Below are positions 16,630 to 24,828 of a stretch of 64,000 nucleotides of DNA, piece after piece. A program made the position numbers and the translations under genes. Each line of letters begins with the position of its first letter. Position 1 is the stretch's first letter. Source of the stretch: UBA4656 sp002405525 (lineage in GTDB: Bacteria > Pseudomonadota > Gammaproteobacteria > Xanthomonadales > Ahniellaceae); contig DAIMGT010000006.1 of NCBI GenBank assembly GCA_036723735.1, positions 1 to 64,000 of the forward strand, given 5' to 3'. The notes below the pieces were generated by a model. That model was not told where the DNA came from, did not search any database, and worked only from the letters and a program-made list of their open reading frames with translations.

Positions 16630-19254
16630 TCACAGGGTCCGAGCAACCTCGATTCGCTCGAAGCACTCGATCTGGTCACCGGCCCGCACGTCGTTGTACT
16701 GCTTGACGCCAATCCCGCACTCCATGCCGTTGCGCACTTCCTCGACCGCCTCCTTGAACCGGCGCAACGATTCCAGTTCGCCCTGGAAGATCACCACGTT
16801 GTCGCGTAGCACGCGGATCGGCTTGTTGCGCCTGACCGTGCCCTCGATCACCATGCAGCCAGCGATCTGGCCGAATTTCGACGAGCGGAACACCTCGCGC
16901 ACCTGCGCCACCCCGATGATCTCCTCGCGGACTTCGGTGCCGAGCATGCCGGTAGCGACCTGCTTCACCTGGTCGATGACGTCGTAAATGATCGAGAAGT
17001 AGCGAAGGTCGAGGCCTGCGGTCTCGATCACCTTGCGCGCCGAGGCGTCGGCGCGGACGTTGAAGCCGATGATCAGTGCCTTCGAGGTCTGGGCCAGCAC
17101 GGCGTCCGATTCGCTGATCCCGCCCACCCCGGACCCGATCACGTTGATCTTGATTTTGTCCGTGCTGAGCTTGGTCAGCGCATCACGCAACGCTTCGGCG
17201 GAGCCCTGGACATCGGCCTTCACCACCAGGTTCAGCACGCTCATGCCGCCGCCCTGCTGCCCCATCGCAGCCATGAGGTCCTCGAGTTTGCCGCCCTGCT
17301 GCTTGACCAGCCGCAACTCGCGCAGCTTCGCCTGTCGCTGCTGCGCGACGTCCTTGGCCAGGCGCTCGTCTTCGACCACGAGCAGATCGTCGCCGGCGCC
17401 CGGCACGCCCGACAGGCCGAGCAACTGCACCGGAATCGACGGTCCCGCGGATTCCACGTGCTGGCCGTGCTCGTTGAACATGGCGCGCACGCGCCCGTAT
17501 TCGAGCCCGCAGACCACGAAATCACCCTTCGACAGGCGGCCGGACTGGACCAGAACCGTCGCCACCGGGCCACGCCCCTTGTCCAGGCTCGCCTCCACCA
17601 CCGTTCCTGCCGCGCGGCCCTCGGCGACCGAACGCAACTCCATAACCTCGGCCTGCAGGAGGATCGCCTCGAGCAGCGCGTCCACCCCCTGGCCGGTCTT
17701 GGCCGACACCGGCACGAAGGCGATGTCGCCGCCGAAGTCCTCGGCCACGACCTCGTGCTGGATCAGCGCCTGCTTCACCTGCTCGGGGTTGGCATCCGCC
17801 TTGTCGATCTTGTTCACCGCGACGATCAGCGGCACCCCGGCGGCCTTCGCGTGCTGGATCGCTTCAATGGTCTGCGGCATCACGCCATCGTCGGCGGCGA
17901 CCACCAGGATCACGATGTCGGTCAAGCGGGCGCCGCGCGCGCGCATCGCGGTGAAGGCGGCGTGACCTGGCGTGTCGAGGAAAGTCACCGTGCCCTTGCC
18001 GGTTGCGACGTTGTAGGCGCCGATGTGCTGGGTGATTCCACCGGCTTCGCCTGCTGCTACCTTGGTGCGGCGGATATAGTCGAGCAGCGACGTTTTGCCG
18101 TGGTCGACGTGCCCCATGATGGTGACCACCGGTGGACGCACGGCCTTGTCGCCCGTCGGGCCGGACTGCTGGACCAGTTCGGCCTCCGCGTCCTGCTCCT
18201 GCGCGCGCACTGCCTTGTGGCCGAGTTCCTCGACCAGCAGCACCGCAGTGTCGTGGTCAATCACCTGGTTGATGGTCGCCATGACCCCCATCTTGAACAG
18301 CGCCTTGACCACTTCGGCGCCCTTCACGGCAAGCTTCTGAGCCAGATCTCCGACCAGGATGCCGTCGCCGATCGCGACTTCGCGCACCTGCGGCGCGACA
18401 GGCCGTGAGAATCCGTGCGCCCCGCCGGTGCCCTGCCGGGTCTCGACCATCCGCGGCCGCGGCTTGGGCTTGCGGGCGCGCCGCGCCCCGCCAGCCGGGT
18501 CCGCGAGGTGCAGCTCCCCGCGGACGAACCGGCCAACCGGCGAATCCTCGGTGACCTCGGCCTCCTGCATGCGATGGTTTCCGTGCACGCCCTTGTGGCG
18601 CCGCGGCTCGTCGCGCTCGCGCAGCTTCGGCGGTTCGGTGACCTTCGCCGGCTTCTCCTTGTCGGCCGCCCGCGGCTTCTCCTCGTCCTTCCGCCTTGTG
18701 CCGTCGGCTGCGCGACGCGCCTCCTCGTCGGCCACGCGAGCGGCCTCGGCGAGCTGGCGCTCCTCCGCCTTGCGCCGCTCGTCGTCTTTGCGCCGTGCAT
18801 CCTCCTCCAATCGCCGCTTCTCGTCGGCAGCCCGCAGCGCAAGTTCCTCGGCGGCGCGACGCTCCTCGGACTCGCGCAGCAGGCGCAGGGCCTCCTCGCG
18901 TTCTGCGTCGATCCCGGATTCCGACTCCCCGACCTCGGTACGCTTGACATAGGTGCGCTTCTGGCGCACCTCGACGTTCACCGTCTTGCCGCGCGCCGCG
19001 CCGCTGGACACGGTGAGTTCGCTGACCGTCTTGCGGCGCAGCGTGATCTGTTTCGGCGCCGCAGCGTCGCCGGACGGCGTGTCGGCCTTGCCGTGCTGCC
19101 GCCGCAAGAAGCCGAGCAGCTTGACCTTCTCGGTGCTGGTGATGACCTGTTCGGTCGTCTTGGCGCCGATCCCGGCTTCCTTGAGCTGCTCGATGAGCTT
19201 GTCCGGGGACATTCCCAGCACGTTGGCGAGCTGCTTTACGGTGACATCCGACAT
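16630..19254 (-). CDS. infB: Translation initiation factor IF-2
   Basis: 874-residue GTPase that brings initiator tRNA to the 30S subunit and promotes subunit joining. The N-terminal IF2N domain (VKQLANVLGMSPDKLIEQL) is followed by a long charged Arg/Glu/Ala-rich linker (about 100-240, strongly helical), a second IF2N region (GDLAQKLAVKGAEVVKALF) and then the G domain: GHVDHGKTSLLDYIR (about 378), DTPGHAAF, NKIDKADAN and SAKTGQGVD. Domains II-IV complete it (VLRDNVVIFQGELESLRRFK near the end). The tRNA-fMet of this window lies upstream in the same cluster. It starts 56 bp after nusA ends. Confidence 0.97.
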   Translation of the reverse strand: MSDVTVKQLANVLGMSPDKLIEQLKEAGIGAKTTEQVITSTEKVKLLGFLRRQHGKADTPSGDAAAPKQITLRRKTVSELTVSSGAARGKTVNVEVRQKRTYVKRTEVGESESGIDAEREEALRLLRESEERRAAEELALRAADEKRRLEEDARRKDDERRKAEERQLAEAARVADEEARRAADGTRRKDEEKPRAADKEKPAKVTEPPKLRERDEPRRHKGVHGNHRMQEAEVTEDSPVGRFVRGELHLADPAGGARRARKPKPRPRMVETRQGTGGAHGFSRPVAPQVREVAIGDGILVGDLAQKLAVKGAEVVKALFKMGVMATINQVIDHDTAVLLVEELGHKAVRAQEQDAEAELVQQSGPTGDKAVRPPVVTIMGHVDHGKTSLLDYIRRTKVAAGEAGGITQHIGAYNVATGKGTVTFLDTPGHAAFTAMRARGARLTDIVILVVAADDGVMPQTIEAIQHAKAAGVPLIVAVNKIDKADANPEQVKQALIQHEVVAEDFGGDIAFVPVSAKTGQGVDALLEAILLQAEVMELRSVAEGRAAGTVVEASLDKGRGPVATVLVQSGRLSKGDFVVCGLEYGRVRAMFNEHGQHVESAGPSIPVQLLGLSGVPGAGDDLLVVEDERLAKDVAQQRQAKLRELRLVKQQGGKLEDLMAAMGQQGGGMSVLNLVVKADVQGSAEALRDALTKLSTDKIKINVIGSGVGGISESDAVLAQTSKALIIGFNVRADASARKVIETAGLDLRYFSIIYDVIDQVKQVATGMLGTEVREEIIGVAQVREVFRSSKFGQIAGCMVIEGTVRRNKPIRVLRDNVVIFQGELESLRRFKEAVEEVRNGMECGIGVKQYNDVRAGDQIECFERIEVARTL

Positions 19255-19310
19255 TGATTGATCCCTCGAGCCCTGACCCTTGACGACCTGCGAACCCGCA
19301 CCGCGCCGGG

Positions 19311-20813
19311 TCAGCCGCCCTGCTCCAGGCGCGCGATCATCGGCGCGCGCGCCGCCATGATCAACTGCGCGGCACGTTCCGCGTCCACGCCCTCGATGTC
19401 CGTGATTTCGTCGGTCGCCAGATCGGCGAGATCGTCGAGGGTACGCACGCCGCGCTCGGCGAGCGCATAGGCCACCTGCTCGTCCATGCCCTCCAGCTGG
19501 AGCAGTTCCTGCGCTGGCTTGTTCTCGTCGAGCACTTCCTCCTCGGCGATCATTGCGGTCAACAGCGCATCGCGCGCGCGGGCGCGCAACTCGGCGACCA
19601 CATCCTGGTCGAATTCCTCAACCGCCAGCAGCTCGGACTCCGGCACGTAGGCGATCTCCTCGATCGACGAAAAGCCCTCCTGCACGAGGATCGAGGCGAT
19701 TTCCGCATCAACCTCCAGCTTCTCCTGGAACAGGACGCGCGCGGCTTCCTGCTCGGACTCGCTCTTGGCCTGCACGTCAGCCTGGGTCATCACGTTGAGC
19801 TGCCAGCCGGTGAGCTTGCTGGCCAGGCGCACGTTCTGACCACCGCGCCCGATCGCCTTGGACAACTCGGTCTCTGCGACCGCGATGTCCATGGAATGCC
19901 TCTCCTCATCGACGATGATCGACTCGACCTGTGCCGGCGCCATCGCGTTGATCACGAACTGCGCCGGATTGTCGTTCCAGAGGATGATGTCGACGCGCTC
20001 GCCGTTGAGTTCGTTGGAAACCGCCTGCACCCGCGACCCGCGCATGCCGATGCAGGCGCCGATCGGATCGGTTCGGGTGTCATTGGCCTTGACCGCGATC
20101 TTCGCCCGGTCGCCCGGGTCGCGCGCAGCGCCCATGATGGTGACCAGGCCCTGCCCCACCTCGGGCACCTCGAGCTTGAACAGCTCCATCATGAACTCGG
20201 GCGCGGTCCGAGAAACGAACAGCTGCGGCCCGCGCGGCTCGTGCCGCACCTCATGGAGGAAGCCGCGGATACGGTCGCCGGGACGCACGTTCTCACGCGG
20301 GATTGCCTTGTCGCGCGCGATGTACGCCTCCGCGTTGCCGCCGAGGTCGATGTACACCGCGCCCCGCTCGACGCGCTTTACGATCCCGGTGACCAGGTCG
20401 CCGACCCGGTCCTTGTAGGCCTCGACCACCTGCGCGCGCTCGGCTTCGCGAACGCGCTGCACGATGACCTGCTTGGCGGCCTGCGCGGCGATGCGGCCGA
20501 ACTCCGCATTCTCGACTTGCTCTTCGAGAAAGTCACCAACCTGCGCGTCGGACTTGACGTCCACCGCGTCCATCAGCCGGAGCTGCCGATCCGGCGACTC
20601 CATCGGCACCTCGTCGGCCACCACTTCCCAGCGCCGGAAGGTCGCGTAGTCGCCGCTCTGGCGGTCGATCGCGACGCGCATCGCGACGTCCTCGGTGTAG
20701 CGCTTTTTCGCCGCAGAGGCCAGCGCGGCCTCCATCGCTTCGAAAATCACTTCCTTCGCCACGCCCTTTTCGTTGGCGACCGCGTCGACGACCAGCAGCA
20801 TCTCTTTGCTCAT
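19311..20813 (-). CDS. nusA: Transcription termination/antitermination factor NusA
   Basis: 500-residue RNA polymerase-binding factor acting in pausing, termination and rRNA antitermination. N-terminal domain (MSKEMLLVVDAVANEKGVAKEVIFEA region), S1 domain (GDLVTGIVKRVERGAVYIDLGG, about 137-158) and two KH domains (PIGACIGMRGSRVQAVSNEL; AIGRGGQNVRLASKL) are followed by two acidic helical repeats ending GVDAERAAQLIMAARAPM. That repeat pair, as in E. coli, contacts the polymerase alpha subunit. Starts 37 bp after the rimP stop. In E. coli NusA regulates its own operon through terminators upstream; tandem terminators are present here too. Confidence 0.97.
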   Translation of the reverse strand: MSKEMLLVVDAVANEKGVAKEVIFEAMEAALASAAKKRYTEDVAMRVAIDRQSGDYATFRRWEVVADEVPMESPDRQLRLMDAVDVKSDAQVGDFLEEQVENAEFGRIAAQAAKQVIVQRVREAERAQVVEAYKDRVGDLVTGIVKRVERGAVYIDLGGNAEAYIARDKAIPRENVRPGDRIRGFLHEVRHEPRGPQLFVSRTAPEFMMELFKLEVPEVGQGLVTIMGAARDPGDRAKIAVKANDTRTDPIGACIGMRGSRVQAVSNELNGERVDIILWNDNPAQFVINAMAPAQVESIIVDEERHSMDIAVAETELSKAIGRGGQNVRLASKLTGWQLNVMTQADVQAKSESEQEAARVLFQEKLEVDAEIASILVQEGFSSIEEIAYVPESELLAVEEFDQDVVAELRARARDALLTAMIAEEEVLDENKPAQELLQLEGMDEQVAYALAERGVRTLDDLADLATDEITDIEGVDAERAAQLIMAARAPMIARLEQGG

Positions 20814-20850
20814 GTCTTTTGCTCCCGGGGCGCGCCTGCGCGCCGCGTAT

Positions 20851-21375
20851 TCATGCCTTCTTGCGTTTGCCGCCGGCGGCGGACTTGCGTCCGGCCTTGC
20901 CCGGCTTCTCCGCTGCGTAGGCGGAGAAATCCGGAACCAGGTTCGCCTTGTGCACGTTCGACAGCGCGATGGCGACCTCGCTGCCGTCCTGCCCGATCAC
21001 CAGCGTGTCCGCGTCGACGCGCAGGATCGGGCCCTGGAATCGCCGTCTGCCTGCGACCGGCAGACTGACCTGGACCCTGACCGGCTGTCCCGCGAATCTC
21101 CCGAACTGCGCGGCGTTGAACAGCGGCCGGTCGAAACCGGGCGACGACACCTCGAGGTCGTAACGACCCTGGATTGGATCCTCGACGTCGAGCAGCGCCG
21201 CCAGCTCGCGACTGACCGCCTCGCAGTCCTCGATCGTCACCGGGCGCCCCGGCGCATCGATGTAGACCCGCACCCGCGCGTTCCCGCGCGACGGGCTGTA
21301 CTCCACCCCGAGGCATTCGAGCCCCAGCGCGGCGGCGACCGGCGCGAACAGCGTGGCAAGTTCCTCGGCCCTCAA
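20851..21375 (-). CDS. rimP: Ribosome maturation factor RimP
   Basis: 174-residue 30S maturation factor. Family blocks are LATLFAPVAAALGLECLGVEY, VRVYIDAPGRPVTIEDCEAVSREL, YDLEVSSPGFDRPL and the Sm-like C-terminal domain (RRFQGPILRVDADTLVI ... SNVHKANLVPDF), ending in a basic tail KPGKAGRKSAAGGKRKKA. The family N-terminus begins at a TTG at 21375 preceded by GGGAATGC; no suitable ATG or GTG is nearby, because upstream codons in frame run into a terminator at 21401. A TTG start would reduce translation. First gene of the nusA-infB unit. Confidence 0.93.
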   Translation of the reverse strand: MRAEELATLFAPVAAALGLECLGVEYSPSRGNARVRVYIDAPGRPVTIEDCEAVSRELAALLDVEDPIQGRYDLEVSSPGFDRPLFNAAQFGRFAGQPVRVQVSLPVAGRRRFQGPILRVDADTLVIGQDGSEVAIALSNVHKANLVPDFSAYAAEKPGKAGRKSAAGGKRKKA

Positions 21376-21400
21376 GCAGCATTCCCGTGTCGATGCGCAC

Positions 21401-21430
21401 AAAACAAAAAAGGCCGTGGCGCCCACGGCC
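21401..21430 (-). terminator. Second tandem terminator, directly upstream of rimP
   Basis: Stem GGCCGTGG-CGC-CCACGGCC at 21412-21430, followed on the minus strand by TTTTTTGTTTT (21401-21411). A textbook rho-independent terminator only 26 bp before the rimP start. Transcripts from the tRNA promoter must read through it to reach rimP-nusA-infB, so it probably acts as an attenuator. Confidence 0.85.
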
Positions 21431-21549
21431 CGGATCGCGAGCACGCGTCCCGGTCGCCGGCGCCACGACCCTCGTGGGCTCCGACAATGTGGGCGGCGCG
21501 CTCCGCCGCCAGCGTCCCGCGCGGCCCCGAGGCCGCACTCGGCGCCAAC

Positions 21550-21575
21550 GAAAAAGGCCCCTTGCGGAGCCTTTC
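21550..21575 (-). terminator. First tandem terminator, after tRNA-fMet
   Basis: Stem AAGGCTCC-GCAA-GGGGCCTT with one G-T pair, followed by TTTTT on the minus strand, 12 bp past the tRNA CCA end. It should release most tRNA transcripts. Confidence 0.85.
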
Positions 21576-21586
21576 CCGGAAAAGCT

Positions 21587-21663
21587 TGGTAGCGGGGGCA
21601 GGATTTGAACCTGCGACCTTCGGGTTATGAGCCCGACGAGCTGCCAGACTGCTCCACCCCGCA
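21587..21663 (-). tRNA. Initiator tRNA-fMet (anticodon CAT)
   Basis: 77-nt gene with encoded CCA. Anticodon CAT sits in the loop CTCATAA, flanked by the three consecutive G-C pairs (GGG/CCC) diagnostic of initiator tRNA. The acceptor stem pairs GCGGGG with CCCCGC at positions 2-7/66-71 while position 1 and position 72 are both T. This leaves the 1:72 pair open, the other initiator hallmark, although most bacteria have C:A there. T-loop GGTTCAAATCC is standard. Placed upstream of rimP-nusA-infB as in E. coli metY. Confidence 0.97.
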
Positions 21664-21676
21664 ACAGGCACCCAGC

Positions 21677-21705
21677 ATTCTATCCGGCGCCTCGCAACGA
21701 CGCAA
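21677..21705 (-). promoter_or_regulatory. Promoter of tRNA-fMet
   Basis: On the minus strand TTGCGT (21700-21705) and TAGAAT (21677-21682) are separated by exactly 17 bp. Initiation would fall about 7 bp before the tRNA 5' end. It may also drive rimP-pnp by read-through. Confidence 0.7.
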
Positions 21706-21839
21706 GCCGGATCCCGCGGAGGCGGCAGTTGATCGTTGCGAAGCAGAGCCGGCCCTGCGGCTGGCACCGGGCGCACCGCCACAGGCCACGCGCGACCACG
21801 TCGAACCACCCGCGCAGCCCGGGGCATCCGCGCCCGTCC

Positions 21840-23288
21840 TCATCCCGGAATCGCTCGCAGGCACCATGCCCACAGCGGTCCACTGGCGACGCCGAGCGCC
21901 AGCAGAAGCAGTCCGTTGACCGACAGCACAAAGCGGAACGGAACATCGGCGGGCAAGGACAGCGGCTCCATGCGGGCCGGGGAGTCGAAGTACATCACCT
22001 TGATGACGCGCAGATAGTAGAACGAGCCGATCACGGCGAACACGCCGGCGGCAATTGCAAGCCAGAGGAAATCCGCCACCGCGGCCTGGAGCACGGCGAG
22101 CTTGGCCACGAAGCCGACCCAGATCGGCACGCCGGCCAGCGAAGCCATCACCATCAGCATCATGCCGGCGTACCAGGCGCTCCGCTGGTTCAGGCCCTTG
22201 AAGTCGTCGATCTCCTCCGCTTCGAAGTCGCCGCGTGATAGCAGCACGATCATTCCAAACGCGGCCACCGTGGTGATCGCGTAGGTCAACGCGTAGAAGA
22301 GCGCGGCCGCATAACCCTCGCGGCTGCCGGCCAACAGGCCGAGGAACAGGAACCCGACGTGCGAGATGGTCGAGTACGCGAGCATGCGCTTGAGGTTCGT
22401 CTGCGCGATCGCCACCAGGTTGCCGATCGCCAGCGAAAGCAGCGCAAGCACGGCAAGCATCCCCTGCCAGTCGTTCGCGAGAGACGCAAGTCCTCCCTCC
22501 AGCAACCGCCACGACATGCCGAAAGCGGCGATCTTGGGCGCCGCGGCGATGAAAAGAGTCACCGCGGTGGGCGACCCCTGGTACACGTCGGGCAGCCACA
22601 TGTGGAATGGTGCGGCGCCGAACTTGAACGCCAACCCGACCACAACGAACACGAGCCCGAACAGGAGCAGCATGCGCTGGTCGTGGTAGGCGATCGAGGC
22701 GGCCGCGTGGATCCGGGAGAGGTCGAGCGTGCCGGTCGCGCCGTACAGCATCGACATGCCGTAGAGCAGCATCCCCGAAGCCAGCGCGCCGAGGACGAAG
22801 TACTTCATCGCCGATTCGGACGAAAGCGGCGAGTCGCGGTTCAGCGCGACCAGCGCATACGACGAGAGCGCCAGCAGTTCGAGGCCGAGGTAGACCATGA
22901 TCAGGCTGCCGGCCGAGACCATGAGCATCATGCCGAGGACACCGGTCAGGCAGAGCACGTAGAACTCACCCTGGAAAAGGCCTCGCGGCTTCAGATACGG
23001 CTTCGCGTAAACGAACACGGCGACGGTCGTCAGCAGGATGCCGAGTTTCGCCAGGTCGGCGAAGGCGTCGCGCACGAACATGCCGCCGAAGGCGGATTGC
23101 GCCCCGGCCTGCGGCCTTGCGGTCAGGATCGCGGTCAGGACAAGGACCACGATGGCGAGGAAGTGCGTGAGGCCACGCCGCTGCCGGGACACGAACAGGT
23201 CGGCCAGCAGCAGCGCAAGCGTGGCGCCGAGCAAGAAAGCCTCGGGCACCAGCGGGAGCATGTCGTTCCACGTCGGAATCGTCGTCAT
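21840..23288 (-). CDS. nuoN: NADH-quinone oxidoreductase subunit N
   Basis: 482-residue antiporter-like membrane subunit of respiratory complex I with about 13-14 hydrophobic segments, contributing a proton channel. Recognised from the family blocks MVYLGLELLALSSYALVA (Glu on TM5), GLAFKFGAAPFHMWLPDVYQGSP (Lys and His of the channel) and ISHVGFLFLGLLAG. Last gene of the nuo operon, 4 bp after nuoM. The short 3' gap to the tRNA promoter contains no strong terminator. Confidence 0.96.
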   Translation of the reverse strand: MTTIPTWNDMLPLVPEAFLLGATLALLLADLFVSRQRRGLTHFLAIVVLVLTAILTARPQAGAQSAFGGMFVRDAFADLAKLGILLTTVAVFVYAKPYLKPRGLFQGEFYVLCLTGVLGMMLMVSAGSLIMVYLGLELLALSSYALVALNRDSPLSSESAMKYFVLGALASGMLLYGMSMLYGATGTLDLSRIHAAASIAYHDQRMLLLFGLVFVVVGLAFKFGAAPFHMWLPDVYQGSPTAVTLFIAAAPKIAAFGMSWRLLEGGLASLANDWQGMLAVLALLSLAIGNLVAIAQTNLKRMLAYSTISHVGFLFLGLLAGSREGYAAALFYALTYAITTVAAFGMIVLLSRGDFEAEEIDDFKGLNQRSAWYAGMMLMVMASLAGVPIWVGFVAKLAVLQAAVADFLWLAIAAGVFAVIGSFYYLRVIKVMYFDSPARMEPLSLPADVPFRFVLSVNGLLLLALGVASGPLWAWCLRAIPG

Positions 23289-23292
23289 CGCC

Positions 23293-24804
23293 TCAGGCCT
23301 TCACGGCAAGCAGCTGCTGGGCAATCTGCGCTATCGAGGCGTCCATCAGGTCGACCAGCGGCGCCGGCCACACGCCGAGCGCGAGCACTGCGAGCGCGAA
23401 CGCGCCGAGCACCGTGGCTTCGCGCGCGTCAATGTCCTTCAGATTCGCGACCTCCTCGTTGGCCACCATACCAAACACCACGCGCTTGACCAGCCACAAC
23501 GTGTAGGCCGCGCCCACCACCAGGGTGACGCCGGCGCCGATCGCAAGCCATGGGTTGGCCTGGAAGCTGGCCAGGATAACCATGAACTCGCCGACGAAGC
23601 CGCTGGTTCCCGGCAGTCCGGAATTGGCCATCGCGAACAGCACGAAGAGCGCCGCAAACCAGGGCATGGTGTTGGCGACACCGCCGTAGTCGGCGATCAT
23701 CCGGCTGTGTGCTCGGTCGTAAAGCACACCCACGCAGGAGAACAGCGCCCCCGAGACGAACCCGTGCGAGATCATCTGTACCATGGCGCCCTGCAGGGCG
23801 AGCATGGCGGCGTCCACGTTGGCTTGTTCGCGCACCAGGATGAGCGGAATGAACGCGCCGAGGGTCACGAATCCCATGTGCGATATCGACGAGTAGGCGA
23901 TCAGCTTCTTCATGTCCTCCTGGACCAGTGCCACGAAGCCGACGTAGACCACCGCGACCAATGATAGCGAGATCACCAGCCAGGCGTACTCGTGCGAGGC
24001 ATCGGGGGTGACCGGAAGATTGAAGCGCAGGAAGCCATAGCCGCCGATCTTGAGCATGATCGCCGCGAGGATCACCGACCCGCCCGTCGGCGCCTCGACG
24101 TGCGCGTCGGGCAACCAGGTGTGCACCGGCCACATCGGGACCTTCACCGCGAATGCGAGCAGGAAGGCGAAGAACAGCCACATCTGCTCGCGAGCCGACA
24201 GCGACAGTGAAGCCAGGTCCGAAAGCGCCCACGAACCGGCTTTCAGATAGAGGTAGATCAGCCCGACCAGCATGAAGATCGAGCCAAGAAAGGTGTAGAT
24301 GAAGAACTTGATCGTGGCGTAGACCCGCCGGGGCCCGCCCCAGACCCCGATGATGATGAACATCGGAATCAGCATCGCCTCGAAGAAGACGTAGAACAGC
24401 AGGGCATCGAGTGCACAGAAAACCCCGACCATCAGGCCCTCGAGAACCAGAAAGCAGGCAATGTACTGGTGCACTCGATCCTCGATCGAGCGCCAAGCGC
24501 CAAGCAGCACCAGCACGGTGCAGAAGGTCGTGAGCAGGATCAATGCGACCGAAATGCCATCAACACCGAGGTGGTACCAGGAGCCGATCACCTCGATCCA
24601 CGCGACGCGCTCGACGAACTGCATCTGCGCCGACCCGGCATCGAAGCCGGCGTACAGCGGCAGACTCAGCGCGAAGGCGGCGATCGCGACGACCAGGCCG
24701 ATCGCCCGTGCAAGCTGCGGACGAGAGTCGCCGGCGGCGAGTACCGCCGCGCCGCCGACGATCGGCAGCCACACCAGCAGCGACAGGAGGGGCCAGTTCT
24801 GCAT
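23293..24804 (-). CDS. nuoM: NADH-quinone oxidoreductase subunit M
   Basis: 503-residue proton-channel subunit of complex I. Signatures are FFEAMLIPMFIIIGVWGG (conserved Glu of TM5), LAFAVKVPMWPVHTWLPDAHVEAPTGGSV (channel Lys and His) and AYSSISHMGFVTLG. About 14 transmembrane segments as expected. Lies 24 bp after nuoL and 4 bp before nuoN. Confidence 0.97.
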   Translation of the reverse strand: MQNWPLLSLLVWLPIVGGAAVLAAGDSRPQLARAIGLVVAIAAFALSLPLYAGFDAGSAQMQFVERVAWIEVIGSWYHLGVDGISVALILLTTFCTVLVLLGAWRSIEDRVHQYIACFLVLEGLMVGVFCALDALLFYVFFEAMLIPMFIIIGVWGGPRRVYATIKFFIYTFLGSIFMLVGLIYLYLKAGSWALSDLASLSLSAREQMWLFFAFLLAFAVKVPMWPVHTWLPDAHVEAPTGGSVILAAIMLKIGGYGFLRFNLPVTPDASHEYAWLVISLSLVAVVYVGFVALVQEDMKKLIAYSSISHMGFVTLGAFIPLILVREQANVDAAMLALQGAMVQMISHGFVSGALFSCVGVLYDRAHSRMIADYGGVANTMPWFAALFVLFAMANSGLPGTSGFVGEFMVILASFQANPWLAIGAGVTLVVGAAYTLWLVKRVVFGMVANEEVANLKDIDAREATVLGAFALAVLALGVWPAPLVDLMDASIAQIAQQLLAVKA

Positions 24805-24828
24805 CGGCGGGTATCCCGTTCGTATCGT

